Below are positions 6,041 through 15,818 of a stretch of 31,699 nucleotides of DNA, piece by piece. The DNA is from a virus, in the IMG/VR virus record IMGVR_UViG_3300025118_004034, positions 1-31,699 of that record. One strand, given 5' to 3'. Position 1 is the first letter of the stretch. The number at the start of each line of letters is the position of its first letter. The notes beneath the pieces are model-generated. The model saw only the letters and a list, made by a program, of their open reading frames with translations. It was not told the DNA's origin and made no database searches. The position numbers were made by a program, and so were the translations under genes.

Positions 6041-9000
6041 CACTGATGTTTCTTTAGTTTAGTTATCTCACGCTGAAAATGGCTTCGCATATGCTTTAGC
6101 TCGACATTAAGCGCATCCGTATTCTCCGGAGTAGGATCTCGCTCAGCCGCTCTCCTGAACGCAAACTCGTTTCTAAGTTGGAGCCTCCTCAGGTATTCAA
6201 CTCTCTTTTCCGCTTCCAGCATTTTACCACCAGCCGCCTTGAATGCCCCAAAGAAACCAGCGGAAACAAAATCCTCATAGGACTGGTCATCCTCTAAGTT
6301 ATTTCCCAGCTCCTCGAACCCCGAATATCTCGCCGTGTCCTTTGCTATTCGCTGGATGATAGCTGTCTGCTCGAGCCCTTCTACTAAGCCGTTCATGATG
6401 CCCTTATCTATAGAGGTAGAGACAGGGTTAAGCATGACGTTGAGTTGCAGAAAGCCCGGCGCCTCTATCTTCCTGCCTGCTGATACAGACCTAATCTCAT
6501 CGGGAAGTTTGCCTGGGGAATCTAATACAGGAAGCATGTCATAGAACATGCCGATAGCCTGAAGTCCCTCAGTTGCAGGAATTAAGCGCCCTAAGTTAAC
6601 GGACAGTTCGTTCCAGTGAGCATGAGGTCGTCCATAGACGAAGTCGGTAGATACCTGGCTATCTCCTACTTCCATACCTCTATCTAGCGCCAGCATACTA
6701 TGAAGTCCCGTAGAGAACCTAGCAGGGTTCTTAGTGAAGTTGTCGTATGTATTAGACATAATCTTAGAGCCAAAAGTCCAGAAAGAGTTGAGCCTCTTCA
6801 TCACATTCTGAGATGTCGGAGATAGGTCACCGTAATCAAAGAACGTCCCTAATACGTACTTCTTCATGGAATTCTCTGGGGAGAAGCCCATAGCTAGTCC
6901 TGTATTGTATCCCCAAACGCGGGCGAAAATCTCCGACTGCTGACCAAACTCGCCGAGGACATCCATGAACTTCTCGGAGCCTCCTTCTCCTTCCATAATC
7001 ATATCCCGCAGAACTTTTGTCTCTCTCCTGATATCGTCTACCCCCTCTCCTACCATGGTATTGAACCCTCCGCCATGGAGGAACGTCTCCCAATACTCCT
7101 TTTGGGTAAGTTGGATGTCACCCACTTGGATAACGGTGTCGGCAAATACTCTTCTCTCTGCGTTTAACTTAGCTTCCCGGAAAGGGGCTAAACCTCTCCT
7201 ACCTAGGAGAGCACCTGATAGAGCTCCTCCCGCCATAAATTCTGGGCTATCTGCCCCCGCCAAAGAGTAGCCTAGTGCGGCCCCTAATCCTGCTGTCTTA
7301 GGCCGGGCACCTATGGAGCCCCCTGTCAGGCCACCTAGGGCGGCCCCCATGATCCCCTGGTCATCTTCTGCTTGCCACGCGCCTAAGCCCGCACCTGCAG
7401 CCGAACCAAGTAATGTCCTCTTAGCCTGACTCCCTGTGAGGCCACTATGGATGATCCCCATCTGGGTTCCGGGGAGTAGTTTATCTATTAATTGGGCCTT
7501 CTCGTCATACCCAACAGGGTTCTTCCCTATCAAACGTATGGTAGTCATGAGGCCTCGGGAAATGGCAGGTAAGTTAGCTCCATTAGCGTAAAGCATGGGA
7601 GCAGCCCCTAATGTATTGTGGACATGAAAGGCGAATTGAGTCGAAGTCAGCCCCATCTTCATAAGCCTATGGACACTGTCAAATAGGTGCAGCTCTGTTC
7701 CAGCCTGTCTTTCCATCTGCCTGACATTCTCAAGCAAACTAGATACGTGTCTGTTCTCACCAGCAATTACTTGGATACGGGCATCAGTAGGATCATGACC
7801 AAGTTTCCGTAGCCTTTCCGATTCCGCCTTCCTAGCTCTAAAGTGGCTAACCATATCTTCGCTACTCATGGTTGGCTCAAGGAAGTGGTGGACACCTGCT
7901 TCGCTAGACGCGTTACCTCTGAGGTGTGTTCTTGTGAATGCCTGAGAAGGGGTTGGGCCGATCCCGGCAGACAGCATCGTCATATCCTTACCCGTGACAG
8001 CCAAAGGGATCTTGACGAGTTTTCCCGTCCTATTATCTCTAATAAGAGCTATCCGACGAGGAAGATCAATGGTATCTCTGACTACCTTATGTGGATTCGT
8101 GGGTATCTTCCATCCAGCTCCTGCCGCAATGTTACCTGCTTCGGTAGCATCCCCTTCAATCAAGGCGCGAGCTTTGGCGTGACTAAGAAAATTGAGGACT
8201 GACTTTTTATCCTTCCCTCTCAGCGCTGGGTCGGCTTTGAATTGGTCGACCAAGTTACTTACCATCTCCTCCACTTTCTCTTGGCCTGTCGGAGATCCGC
8301 TTAGAAAGCTCGGTCTATCGTTCGGGGCTCGCTTCCCTCTGTTAAGGACGTGGCCCACTTCGTGCCACGCTACTATTTCGTGGAACTTCTTCGCTCCCCC
8401 ATTTTCTTTGAGGAATTCGTGGAAACCTTTGAGGTCACCTCCTGTAACTCGGGACATACTGACGTCATACAAACCCTGCACCAGAACTCTTTTGGCCTCC
8501 TCGGCCTTCTTCTTAGTGAACTGACCTGTGACGCTGGATAGGTATTCGTTAGCGTAAGTCTCATAGTGTTTCCATACCTCCTTCTGGTCTACTCCTGGTT
8601 TGAATGCTGCCTTCAGGAACTTGGCATAGATAGGATTAGTCGCAGATCCTGCCTCGATCGCCTTCAGTCTTTTGGGTATTCTATCAAACCAGGTCTTGCT
8701 GGCCATCGAGTCGATATTAATGTTGACTACACCGTCATTGAAGCTGGAATAGCTGCCCTTCCCTCTCTTAGTAGTGATTTTGACTTCCTTGACCCCTACC
8801 TCCTCCATAAGACGGGCCCTCATGCGGGCTGTCGTATCACCTATTCCGGGTGCTGGATAACTCGTAGGGGAGGGGTGTAACCTTGATTTCTGGGCCTTTC
8901 TTACTTCATCTGCTAGTCTGCCAAACTCCGCTTTGGTCATGGGATCCCCTAAGCCCACTGTCTCTATAGAAGACATATTCATATCTTCCATCCAGCCCAC

Positions 9001-11646
9001 GAGCTCTCCTGACACGAACTTGCGTTCGCCCTTAGTAGTCACGTTATCGATGATATCCGATATCTCTTGGCCTCGGATTAGCTTAGAGGTACTGACTATC
9101 CTAGCTACGAACGGGTCGGTCACCTCCGATGCCAGCAACCGAGGATCTTCCTCCCTGATTATATCTAGAATCTTGTCGACAAACTCCCCTCCCTCATCGT
9201 GTCCGCTTAGTCCTTCAATAAGATCATTCGCTTCTGCTCTCGTGATGGTACGGAATTTCGTTGGCCGACGATGTTTGGCTCTTACCTGGGTAAGAATGTG
9301 ACCCAAGCCCGGATTCTTCTGTAAATCTCCTTCTAGCCGTCCATACAACTCTGAGGCGCTGCTCGACAGTGTCCCGGGCATGTAACCGAAGATTGATACA
9401 TCTCCTACTAACCCTGCTTCCTCGGCTAGTTGCCTATGGGTAACCGATAGGTTAGCGTTGATGTCCATTAATTCGTCGACTATAGCTCCTGCCCCTGCTC
9501 TACGCGCTTCCTCGAATATGGGGGCAACCATCTGATCGTGGAGAATTCCCTGCTGCCTTGCCACAGATTGCACCTCGCCTTTAATCCTACCCCACAGCGC
9601 CGGTCCTCCCTCGAAATTGTCGTGATAGACCTGCTCTCCTGAAGGAGATTTCCAGCCCCTACCTCCACTAGAAGAGACAAATGAATCGTCTATGTGCCTC
9701 TTAATCTCCTCCAGCGACCCCTTAATACTACCTATAGCTAAGTGGTTATCGGCGAATTCTACTTCTTTAGCTGCGTCCTGGAACAGCGGCCCAGCAGTGT
9801 CCTCCGCCTTACGCGCAAAACCCGCTTCCTCGAATGCTCCGAATACCTGCTTCTTCCATCCAGATTCATGCTCGAATAGCAGCGCCCCTCCGGTCAAGCG
9901 GTCGAGATACTCTCCCATCTCGGTAACCATTCTATTTGAGTTGCTGATGTCACCACTTAGTAGGAGTTGCTCCATAGATATGAAATCCTCCTTACCTCCT
10001 GCCACTTGAGCGTAGAATGAGAACCTATCGGATATGTCCTGGGAATCCACCCCAAGAGCATTAGCTAGGGCGTCGTATAGAATGCCTACTCTCTTAGCTG
10101 TTGCCTGAAGATGCCTAGAATTCGCATGAGATGCGGCCCTGTCTGCTCTGACTACATCATCTACCTCTCTGAGCCCTGTGGCCCCTCCTGTGATGACCTT
10201 ATTTACCTTGCGTCTAAAGCTAGCGCCCGCCTCGAGTGCAGACATCTTAGTGATTCCGGCCTTGCTTGGGTCAGTTACGGCCTTCTTCCATTCAGGATCA
10301 ACTGCTGTTCTTTGGGCCACGTAGCCCAGACCCTCGTGAGTTAGTAGGCTATCTCCTGTCGACAAACCTTGAAACTGTTTAGCCAGCTCAAGGATATCCT
10401 CATTAGTTATATGTTTGGCTGCCTGCTCAATGACCTGCTCTCGTGCCTCGCCACTCAGCATCGCTGCTTCCTGAAGCATCTTTAGCCCTTTACTTCTAGT
10501 TCCTGATACGCCAATAAGGACGTCGAGACTGAGTCCAGGGGTGTCGAGAGCAAGGTCCATATTTGCCTGCTTTCCTTTGGAGGCTCCTTCAGCAGTTACG
10601 CGCTCCCAATAAGCGACCAAGTCGTTAATATCCCCCTTATCCGAAACCTTGGTCGGCGTCATAGCCGCTTTCCCCTCCATATAACGAATAAAATCGTCTT
10701 GAACTGGATTAACTAAATCCGAGTTAAATATCTTGGACGCTACTAGAGATAGGTGCCACCTAGATCCCCCCTTCACGAAGGACGACATAAAATCAACGGG
10801 GGCCCGCACTCCAGATGCGGCTACCTTTAGCCACTCTCCGACAGCAGTAGAACCAGATGCCCCAAAGCTATTCGCAACCCAGCTCATACCCTCTAGAGCC
10901 TTGGAGGGTACAGTCAGAGGGGCACTCAGCGTCGATCTAAATGGTTTAACCAGTAGGTCGCGCCAGTTGCCCTGTCTAGGAAGAGGTAAGTACCCTTTAT
11001 CTGCCTTACTGCGCATCCACTTAGGGTGGAATCTCCTGGGCACTAGGCCTAGAGGGTTGAGAGATGCTGTCATCTCCCCTTGATTCTCGATTACGTCGTC
11101 CAGTAAGTCATCACCTATCCCCTCCCTCTTAGCGAAAGCCGTAAAGTCGTCTGTAGTTTTTCCTAGTTTCGCTACCTCTCTCCTTCCTAGTTTTACTGCG
11201 TTACCTGCCTCGTCCACTACCTCGCCTTTCTTGACTACGCCAGCCAAAAAATCGGTTGAGGCGTTTACCGACTTACCTTTGAGCGATGCTTTAATGACTG
11301 GGGCAGCTTTAGCGGATGCGTTAATAGCTTTAGCTCCGTATAAGCCTCCTCTACCCCAAGCCGTGAGACTACCACTGAGATACGTTAGAGGGTCGGTCAG
11401 AATCTCGCCTAGCAGTTGGTTGGGTCCGCTCCTGCCCCACATTTCCTCTGGTGATACGTCTCGATGACGATCCGACAGCATGCTAAGACCTGGAATAAGA
11501 GACCAGTCAAGGAGACCCTCTTGAGTTAGTAATCCCCTCTCTCCCTGTGCTACCCTCATTGCCCTGTAGAGTACCTGCTGAGGCAGACCCAAAGTGGCAT
11601 TCCAGAATCTCTGGAAAGTTCCTAGATCGTTGTATCTTTGTTTCAT
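6040..11646 (-). CDS. Giant ejection (internal virion) protein, gp16-like, with embedded HExxH metalloprotease motif
   Basis: A 1868-residue protein at the place of T7 gp16: last of three large virion genes, before the holin. Such proteins leave the capsid with the DNA and build a channel across the cell envelope. Most of it is long polar helices. Residues about 1095-1099 read HEVGH (AWHEVGHVLNRG), a zinc metalloprotease core. E1123, E1126 and E1127 downstream are possible third ligands, and a beta-like stretch lies about 120 residues upstream (VVNINIDSM). Residues about 1400-1485 are Gly/Ala-rich zippers (MGAALGGLTGGSIGA, GLGAALGYSLAGA) that could insert into membrane. The frame is open to 11724, but the ATG at 11646, with AAGGAT upstream and an ATGA overlap, is the likely start. 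No lytic transglycosylase motif was found. Confidence 0.9.
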   Translation of the reverse strand: MKQRYNDLGTFQRFWNATLGLPQQVLYRAMRVAQGERGLLTQEGLLDWSLIPGLSMLSDRHRDVSPEEMWGRSGPNQLLGEILTDPLTYLSGSLTAWGRGGLYGAKAINASAKAAPVIKASLKGKSVNASTDFLAGVVKKGEVVDEAGNAVKLGRREVAKLGKTTDDFTAFAKREGIGDDLLDDVIENQGEMTASLNPLGLVPRRFHPKWMRSKADKGYLPLPRQGNWRDLLVKPFRSTLSAPLTVPSKALEGMSWVANSFGASGSTAVGEWLKVAASGVRAPVDFMSSFVKGGSRWHLSLVASKIFNSDLVNPVQDDFIRYMEGKAAMTPTKVSDKGDINDLVAYWERVTAEGASKGKQANMDLALDTPGLSLDVLIGVSGTRSKGLKMLQEAAMLSGEAREQVIEQAAKHITNEDILELAKQFQGLSTGDSLLTHEGLGYVAQRTAVDPEWKKAVTDPSKAGITKMSALEAGASFRRKVNKVITGGATGLREVDDVVRADRAASHANSRHLQATAKRVGILYDALANALGVDSQDISDRFSFYAQVAGGKEDFISMEQLLLSGDISNSNRMVTEMGEYLDRLTGGALLFEHESGWKKQVFGAFEEAGFARKAEDTAGPLFQDAAKEVEFADNHLAIGSIKGSLEEIKRHIDDSFVSSSGGRGWKSPSGEQVYHDNFEGGPALWGRIKGEVQSVARQQGILHDQMVAPIFEEARRAGAGAIVDELMDINANLSVTHRQLAEEAGLVGDVSIFGYMPGTLSSSASELYGRLEGDLQKNPGLGHILTQVRAKHRRPTKFRTITRAEANDLIEGLSGHDEGGEFVDKILDIIREEDPRLLASEVTDPFVARIVSTSKLIRGQEISDIIDNVTTKGERKFVSGELVGWMEDMNMSSIETVGLGDPMTKAEFGRLADEVRKAQKSRLHPSPTSYPAPGIGDTTARMRARLMEEVGVKEVKITTKRGKGSYSSFNDGVVNINIDSMASKTWFDRIPKRLKAIEAGSATNPIYAKFLKAAFKPGVDQKEVWKHYETYANEYLSSVTGQFTKKKAEEAKRVLVQGLYDVSMSRVTGGDLKGFHEFLKENGGAKKFHEIVAWHEVGHVLNRGKRAPNDRPSFLSGSPTGQEKVEEMVSNLVDQFKADPALRGKDKKSVLNFLSHAKARALIEGDATEAGNIAAGAGWKIPTNPHKVVRDTIDLPRRIALIRDNRTGKLVKIPLAVTGKDMTMLSAGIGPTPSQAFTRTHLRGNASSEAGVHHFLEPTMSSEDMVSHFRARKAESERLRKLGHDPTDARIQVIAGENRHVSSLLENVRQMERQAGTELHLFDSVHRLMKMGLTSTQFAFHVHNTLGAAPMLYANGANLPAISRGLMTTIRLIGKNPVGYDEKAQLIDKLLPGTQMGIIHSGLTGSQAKRTLLGSAAGAGLGAWQAEDDQGIMGAALGGLTGGSIGARPKTAGLGAALGYSLAGADSPEFMAGGALSGALLGRRGLAPFREAKLNAERRVFADTVIQVGDIQLTQKEYWETFLHGGGFNTMVGEGVDDIRRETKVLRDMIMEGEGGSEKFMDVLGEFGQQSEIFARVWGYNTGLAMGFSPENSMKKYVLGTFFDYGDLSPTSQNVMKRLNSFWTFGSKIMSNTYDNFTKNPARFSTGLHSMLALDRGMEVGDSQVSTDFVYGRPHAHWNELSVNLGRLIPATEGLQAIGMFYDMLPVLDSPGKLPDEIRSVSAGRKIEAPGFLQLNVMLNPVSTSIDKGIMNGLVEGLEQTAIIQRIAKDTARYSGFEELGNNLEDDQSYEDFVSAGFFGAFKAAGGKMLEAEKRVEYLRRLQLRNEFAFRRAAERDPTPENTDALNVELKHMRSHFQREITKLKKHQ

Positions 11647-14600
11647 TGTTCTATCCTTCGACTTTCGACGGCACCTGGGGGGAGCCCTCCCCAGCCCAGC
11701 AGCCCCCATCTTCTGCCGGGCCGCTTAGGTGCCGTTACTGTGCCGGGCAAGTCCGGGGTCCCCTCTCTATTCAGGCGGCCCTGGATTGAGTCATCCAGCA
11801 TATTCTCAGGAATCATGTTATTCCATTCGTCGATTGTCGATCTGTTGGGCATCGGTGTCGTCGAAGCCGCTATCCGGGCCAAAAACTCCCCTAGTGTCCA
11901 CTGGTCTCCGAAGCTGTCGCCATAGGTCGAAGGCTGCAGCCTAAACACTCCATTAGACACGAACTCTTTCAGGACGTTATGCATGTCAGCATCCATTGCT
12001 ATCCCCATACTATTCCATAATCCTCCATTTGCTAGGAGTTTTAGGCAGTCCTCGTTGGTCGTAGTAGAGTTAGCGAACAGCCTGCCTCCCATGGCAAACA
12101 TGGCGGCTTCATTCTCCTCGTTACGCTCAGCAAATGTTTCCCTCTTCCATTTTCTGAAGTCAGCTAGTGTCACTCTAGTCTTTACATCATCACGTAAATT
12201 ATTATATTCCTCGTCGAAGAGTCCTGCGTTGACGGCTGCGTCAGCGATTGTCTCTACTAGGCCTAGGTAGGAGCTTTTGGAGACCGATCTAGGCATGTCT
12301 TCAGATGACTCCCAGACATCCTTACCCCCCATTTCGATGCTGGACGTGAAGAAGGATGCAAGATCTGGGTTACTGGCTATAGCGGCTATCGCATTTTGGA
12401 CCTTCATATTCTCTGAATTTGGGTCTAAGCCGAAAGCTTCTGCGATAGCTTCTTTCCACTTTATAGCTGTGGGGTCAAATCCCTCGGTGCCCCAAAAGCC
12501 TGGACTTCTCCTACCCCCTCCACCTGCAGTTCCCGTAATCCACAATGTGGTAACGCCCCTATTGATCCCTCGGATTGTGGCATCATCTTTCCACGCTATA
12601 CTCTCGTCTTCGTATATTTCATTCTCTAATATCGTTCTTGTGTCTGAAGCATCTAGAGCCCTATCTCTGCCTAATTGCAGGGATCTTGCCCCAAATATAG
12701 CATGGGATTCTGAGATGTTTTCTCTGTTCCTTTTCCACGAAGTGCCTGCTCCCTGAGAAAGGCTGTTTCTCAGGTCCTGAGGGGTTAAGGTCGCCTCCAT
12801 CTTGTTAAGGTTAGGCACATTGCCAAAAGCGAGACTATCCCCGGTGTCTTCATCCTTGAGGGAGAGGGGAGCCATCTTCTGATCACTTAAGTAACTTTGC
12901 GCCGTAGCTTCGCGTTCTCCTAGGCTATTTCTCAAGCTCTCATCTATATACCGTTGGCCCTTTTTTATCATATCGGTAAACGACTCCAGTTCTAATGGGT
13001 TAAGCTCTGCCCTCCGCAGGAGCGTGCTTAATTTCCCTGCCACCTCTAGCATATCATCGGGATCCCTCTCTTCTAGGGTAGTACCTATGAAGTCCTCCAT
13101 ACTTTGTAGCAATCCTCTATCGTAAGCAGACTTAGCGATACCCCAGTTTGCGGTACCTGCGGCCTCTAATGATACGCTTGGGGGTACAGGGAACCCGAAC
13201 ATTGCTGCAGCTAAGGAGCCGAATTCTTCGCGTCCTCCCATCTCGCTTTCGCGCTTTTTGCTGTTCTCCTCCAGCGTCTTCAGCTGGCTTTCCCAGGCGA
13301 TTGTCTGCTCTCGGCTGACTGCCTTAGTGCCCTCTGTCAAGAGGGAGGGATCCCTTTCACTCTCTGCTTGGAGGACTGCTGAGGCTGGGCGCCGCCCACT
13401 AACCCCCATAGCATCCACCATAGTTTGGTACAACTTAGTACCCTCTCCCCCTGGTAAATTCACGAGGCGATCCAGTATCGCGGGAGCCACTTCCTGAGTC
13501 GCTGTTATGCTGGACTGGGCTGCATTGATCCTATCAGAGAACACCTCCTTCTCCTCAGGGGTCATGGCCTCTATAATATCCTGTGCTTTACCCATATCGC
13601 CACTCGCCAAGGCCCCCTCAGCTGCGATTATGTTCCTTTCTCCCTCCACATTCGCTTTATTGACCATTAGCCGATTGTTGAGGTGATCGATAGCCTTGGT
13701 CCTTGCTTTGTTTCCATTTATCATTCCGGATGTGTCGAAGCTATATATTGCTCCATAAAAGGCATCTAGTTGCTCCTGAGTCGCGGGATCGGATGATTTC
13801 CAAACCCAATTCCCCTTCTTAACGTCAAATTGCTGATTCAGCGACCCATACTGAAATGAGTCACCTATAGATGTCTCTATCTGGCCCCGCAGCTGCTCGA
13901 ACTCTGCGCTATCTTTAGCGTTACTTTGTATTAGGGCGTTGGCAGCCCCAGCTATCATTGCCCTTGTCGACGAGTCGTAGCCCCCGCTTGCTATCTCTTC
14001 ATATGAGAGATGACTGAGAGAGGTCCTAGATAACTGGTTGATCCCCTCGTCGCCTAACAGGGCTTCTGTGTTCTCCCAGCCCTGTAAATTGCCCAGGTCA
14101 GCCTCGTGGAAGGCCTCTAGATAGCTTCCTGCCCTTTCCTGGAAGGTCTGCTGGGTAGCTTTCCGTGAGAGCTGACTTAATCTTTCTTTAGGGGAAAGGT
14201 CTTCTGATATTCCAAAGGTATCAGCCAACCTCATCATGTCTGCCACAGGGAGGGCTTTCAACTGTTCCCTCATAGCCTTGTCCCTATCCAGTTCGCCAGC
14301 AACCAGGGATAGGTCCTCCTCGGCCTGCGCCAAGAGGGCGGGAGCTATGTCGCCCTCTGCTTGGAGGACTCCTCCCCATTTATCTAACACTCTCCGTTGC
14401 TCCTGGGTCAGATCCTCCCACTTTTCGAGTCCCTCTTGGACGATGCCCCTCGAGAAACCTTGGGAAGCTTTGTTGGCTCTTAATATACTGCCCTCAACCC
14501 TAGTATTCTTAATGTCAGCCCACGCTTCTTTATATTCAGCGTAAGTGTCGTAGTCTCCTCTAGCCACTCCCTTGAGTAAGCCGGGAGACAGGGCATTCTT

Positions 14601-14894
14601 GTCCTCTTCCCACAAAGTAGTGAGATGAGTTCGGATGCGCCGCCTCTCTTCTACTTCATCGGATCTCTTCCTAGCTAGCCTAGCTCCTGCTCCAGTATCT
14701 CCGGCAGCCCCAGCCAAGAAAGTTAGGAACCAGTCCTTTTCCGATATCTCCTTTTCCTCTGGTTCCTTAATAGCCTCTTGATATAGAGAGTCTAAGTCTT
14801 CCTTAGGTTGGGGAGAAGACACCGGAACCGGATCCTGGGCGATAGATTTCTCGATGTCTTCTTGGAGAAGATTCTTGTTGGGTTCTGTAGTCAT
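11643..14894 (-). CDS. Large ejection (internal virion) protein, gp15-like
   Basis: A 1083-residue, mostly helical and acidic protein between a gp14-like and a gp16-like gene, the position of T7 gp15. It has no signal peptide and no convincing enzymatic motif. The N-terminus is disordered and Glu/Pro-rich, followed by repeated helical stretches (for example DIAPALLAQAEEDLSLVAGE and NIIAAEGALASGDMGKAQDI). The C-terminal 35 residues are Pro/Gly/Arg-rich (APKRPGRRWGLLGWGGLPPG). They are encoded by a strongly structured stretch that overlaps the next frame. The likely role is to form part of the envelope-spanning DNA channel. The assignment is by length, composition and position, not by a recognised domain. 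Confidence 0.9.
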   Translation of the reverse strand: MTTEPNKNLLQEDIEKSIAQDPVPVSSPQPKEDLDSLYQEAIKEPEEKEISEKDWFLTFLAGAAGDTGAGARLARKRSDEVEERRRIRTHLTTLWEEDKNALSPGLLKGVARGDYDTYAEYKEAWADIKNTRVEGSILRANKASQGFSRGIVQEGLEKWEDLTQEQRRVLDKWGGVLQAEGDIAPALLAQAEEDLSLVAGELDRDKAMREQLKALPVADMMRLADTFGISEDLSPKERLSQLSRKATQQTFQERAGSYLEAFHEADLGNLQGWENTEALLGDEGINQLSRTSLSHLSYEEIASGGYDSSTRAMIAGAANALIQSNAKDSAEFEQLRGQIETSIGDSFQYGSLNQQFDVKKGNWVWKSSDPATQEQLDAFYGAIYSFDTSGMINGNKARTKAIDHLNNRLMVNKANVEGERNIIAAEGALASGDMGKAQDIIEAMTPEEKEVFSDRINAAQSSITATQEVAPAILDRLVNLPGGEGTKLYQTMVDAMGVSGRRPASAVLQAESERDPSLLTEGTKAVSREQTIAWESQLKTLEENSKKRESEMGGREEFGSLAAAMFGFPVPPSVSLEAAGTANWGIAKSAYDRGLLQSMEDFIGTTLEERDPDDMLEVAGKLSTLLRRAELNPLELESFTDMIKKGQRYIDESLRNSLGEREATAQSYLSDQKMAPLSLKDEDTGDSLAFGNVPNLNKMEATLTPQDLRNSLSQGAGTSWKRNRENISESHAIFGARSLQLGRDRALDASDTRTILENEIYEDESIAWKDDATIRGINRGVTTLWITGTAGGGGRRSPGFWGTEGFDPTAIKWKEAIAEAFGLDPNSENMKVQNAIAAIASNPDLASFFTSSIEMGGKDVWESSEDMPRSVSKSSYLGLVETIADAAVNAGLFDEEYNNLRDDVKTRVTLADFRKWKRETFAERNEENEAAMFAMGGRLFANSTTTNEDCLKLLANGGLWNSMGIAMDADMHNVLKEFVSNGVFRLQPSTYGDSFGDQWTLGEFLARIAASTTPMPNRSTIDEWNNMIPENMLDDSIQGRLNREGTPDLPGTVTAPKRPGRRWGLLGWGGLPPGAVESRRIEQ
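11668..11735 (-). promoter_or_regulatory. Structured RNA segment at the gp15/gp16-like gene junction, with possible slippery run
   Basis: A 9-bp inverted repeat (ACGGCACCT at 11668-11676, AGGTGCCGT at 11727-11735) encloses a further hairpin at 11675-11694. That hairpin has eight pairs including one G-T, and its stem is CTGGGG/CCCCAG-like. On the - strand, the run CCCCCCA (11682-11676) lies in the register of a -1 slippery heptamer for the upstream frame. The -1 frame is exactly that of the 1868-residue protein and is open from 11724. This may only control translation of the next start, 20-30 bases downstream. Confidence 0.45.
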
Positions 14895-14899
14895 TTTTC

Positions 14900-15508
14900 T
14901 TACGTACCTAAGCCTAGGCCTGAGGCGCCGCCGAAGCCTTTGATTGCTGCTGAGAAAATGTCAGACTGGGACGACTTCCTAGCCGCATACCTAGATGATG
15001 CAGCAGATAGCTTGGCGCTTTCATACTGAACCTGGGCACCTAGTATTCCCATGAGTCCTGGCATTGGGTTTAGTTGACCCGAAACACCCTGAAGGTTGGT
15101 AAGACCAGCCTTTACTGTCTCGGCTCCCATCTGTCTCATGCCTAGCTGGGCTCGACTGCCTACCTCCTGAGCTCGAAGATAGTTATCGTAGCCTGCTCCT
15201 GGCCTTGCATTTAGTAGTCCCGTCCGCCACATGTCTGCTCGGTTCTGGGCCAAGGAAGACCTGACAGCTCCTGCCTGGGCATACCCTGCCTGCGTCTGCA
15301 TGTCGCGCCCCTCCTGAACCAGGCCCAAAGAGGCCTCTAAAGCCTCAGCTATACCCGGCGTATTCATGAGCATCTCTCGGAGCTGCTCCTCACGCCCAAA
15401 CGTCTTGTCTATCATACTGGACATGCTTTTCGACTTAAAGCTCGTTCCCTTTTTCGAAGAGCTCCTGCCAAGAATGCTACCTAAAATCATTGGTCCTAAA
15501 AAACCCAT
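14900..15508 (-). CDS. Small internal virion protein, gp14-like
   Basis: A 202-residue protein. It starts with a short hydrophobic Gly-rich segment (MGFLGPMILGSILG), then a basic Ser/Lys linker, then Ala/Gln-rich helices (GYAQAGAVRSSLAQNRADMW and QYESAKLSAASSRYAARKSS). A glycine-rich end follows (IKGFGGASGLGLG). The MGFLG start and the helical Ala/Gln composition are typical of T7 gp14-type ejection proteins, which are thought to form the outer-membrane part of the DNA channel. It is followed 5 bases later by the gp15-like gene. I infer the role from position and composition; no catalytic motif is present. Confidence 0.85.
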   Translation of the reverse strand: MGFLGPMILGSILGRSSSKKGTSFKSKSMSSMIDKTFGREEQLREMLMNTPGIAEALEASLGLVQEGRDMQTQAGYAQAGAVRSSLAQNRADMWRTGLLNARPGAGYDNYLRAQEVGSRAQLGMRQMGAETVKAGLTNLQGVSGQLNPMPGLMGILGAQVQYESAKLSAASSRYAARKSSQSDIFSAAIKGFGGASGLGLGT

Positions 15509-15509
15509 A

Positions 15510-15818
15510 CTAATACTCCAATACTACGATGATCTCGTCATCTGATGTCTTTGACCTAAGCTTTATTTCTGTCGTAGCGGCTGTAACCAGCTCAGCTTCC
15601 CCTTGAATTCCCGACCTGACCCGCTTAGGTAAACGGCCAAGAGGATGTGGATTGGTGACAGTTACTTCTGCGCCCTCGGCGGAGCTCCGGTATCTGACTA
15701 CACGACCCTGGTCTCTCCAGGTAGAGCCGAATCTAGGTAGGCCATTACTATCCAAAGATAGCCCACCGAAAGTTGATCCGATTCCCTTAAATCTAGCTAC
15801 GAATGAGGGAGAGGTCAT
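15510..15818 (-). CDS. Small beta-rich tail-associated protein
   Basis: A 102-residue protein of alternating strands. Its central motif NPHPLGRLPKRVRSG and the late strand TTEIKLRSKTSDDEIIVVLE fit a pattern I recall in small podovirus tail or fibre-associated proteins: an NPLGRxPxG loop, a variable middle, then a TxxxIxLR strand. The ATGA overlap with the stop of the nozzle gene suggests its translation is coupled to the nozzle. It may be a tail-tip or fibre-attachment component. Its exact role cannot be read from the sequence. Confidence 0.8.
   Translation of the reverse strand: MTSPSFVARFKGIGSTFGGLSLDSNGLPRFGSTWRDQGRVVRYRSSAEGAEVTVTNPHPLGRLPKRVRSGIQGEAELVTAATTEIKLRSKTSDDEIIVVLEY

Noticed and set aside
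11644-11709. Earlier ATG (11709) for the 1868-residue ejection protein
   Set aside because: It would overlap the previous gene by 67 bp and add a Pro/Arg-rich stretch encoded by the structured region. The ATG at 11646 has an AAGGAT site and an ATGA overlap typical of this operon.
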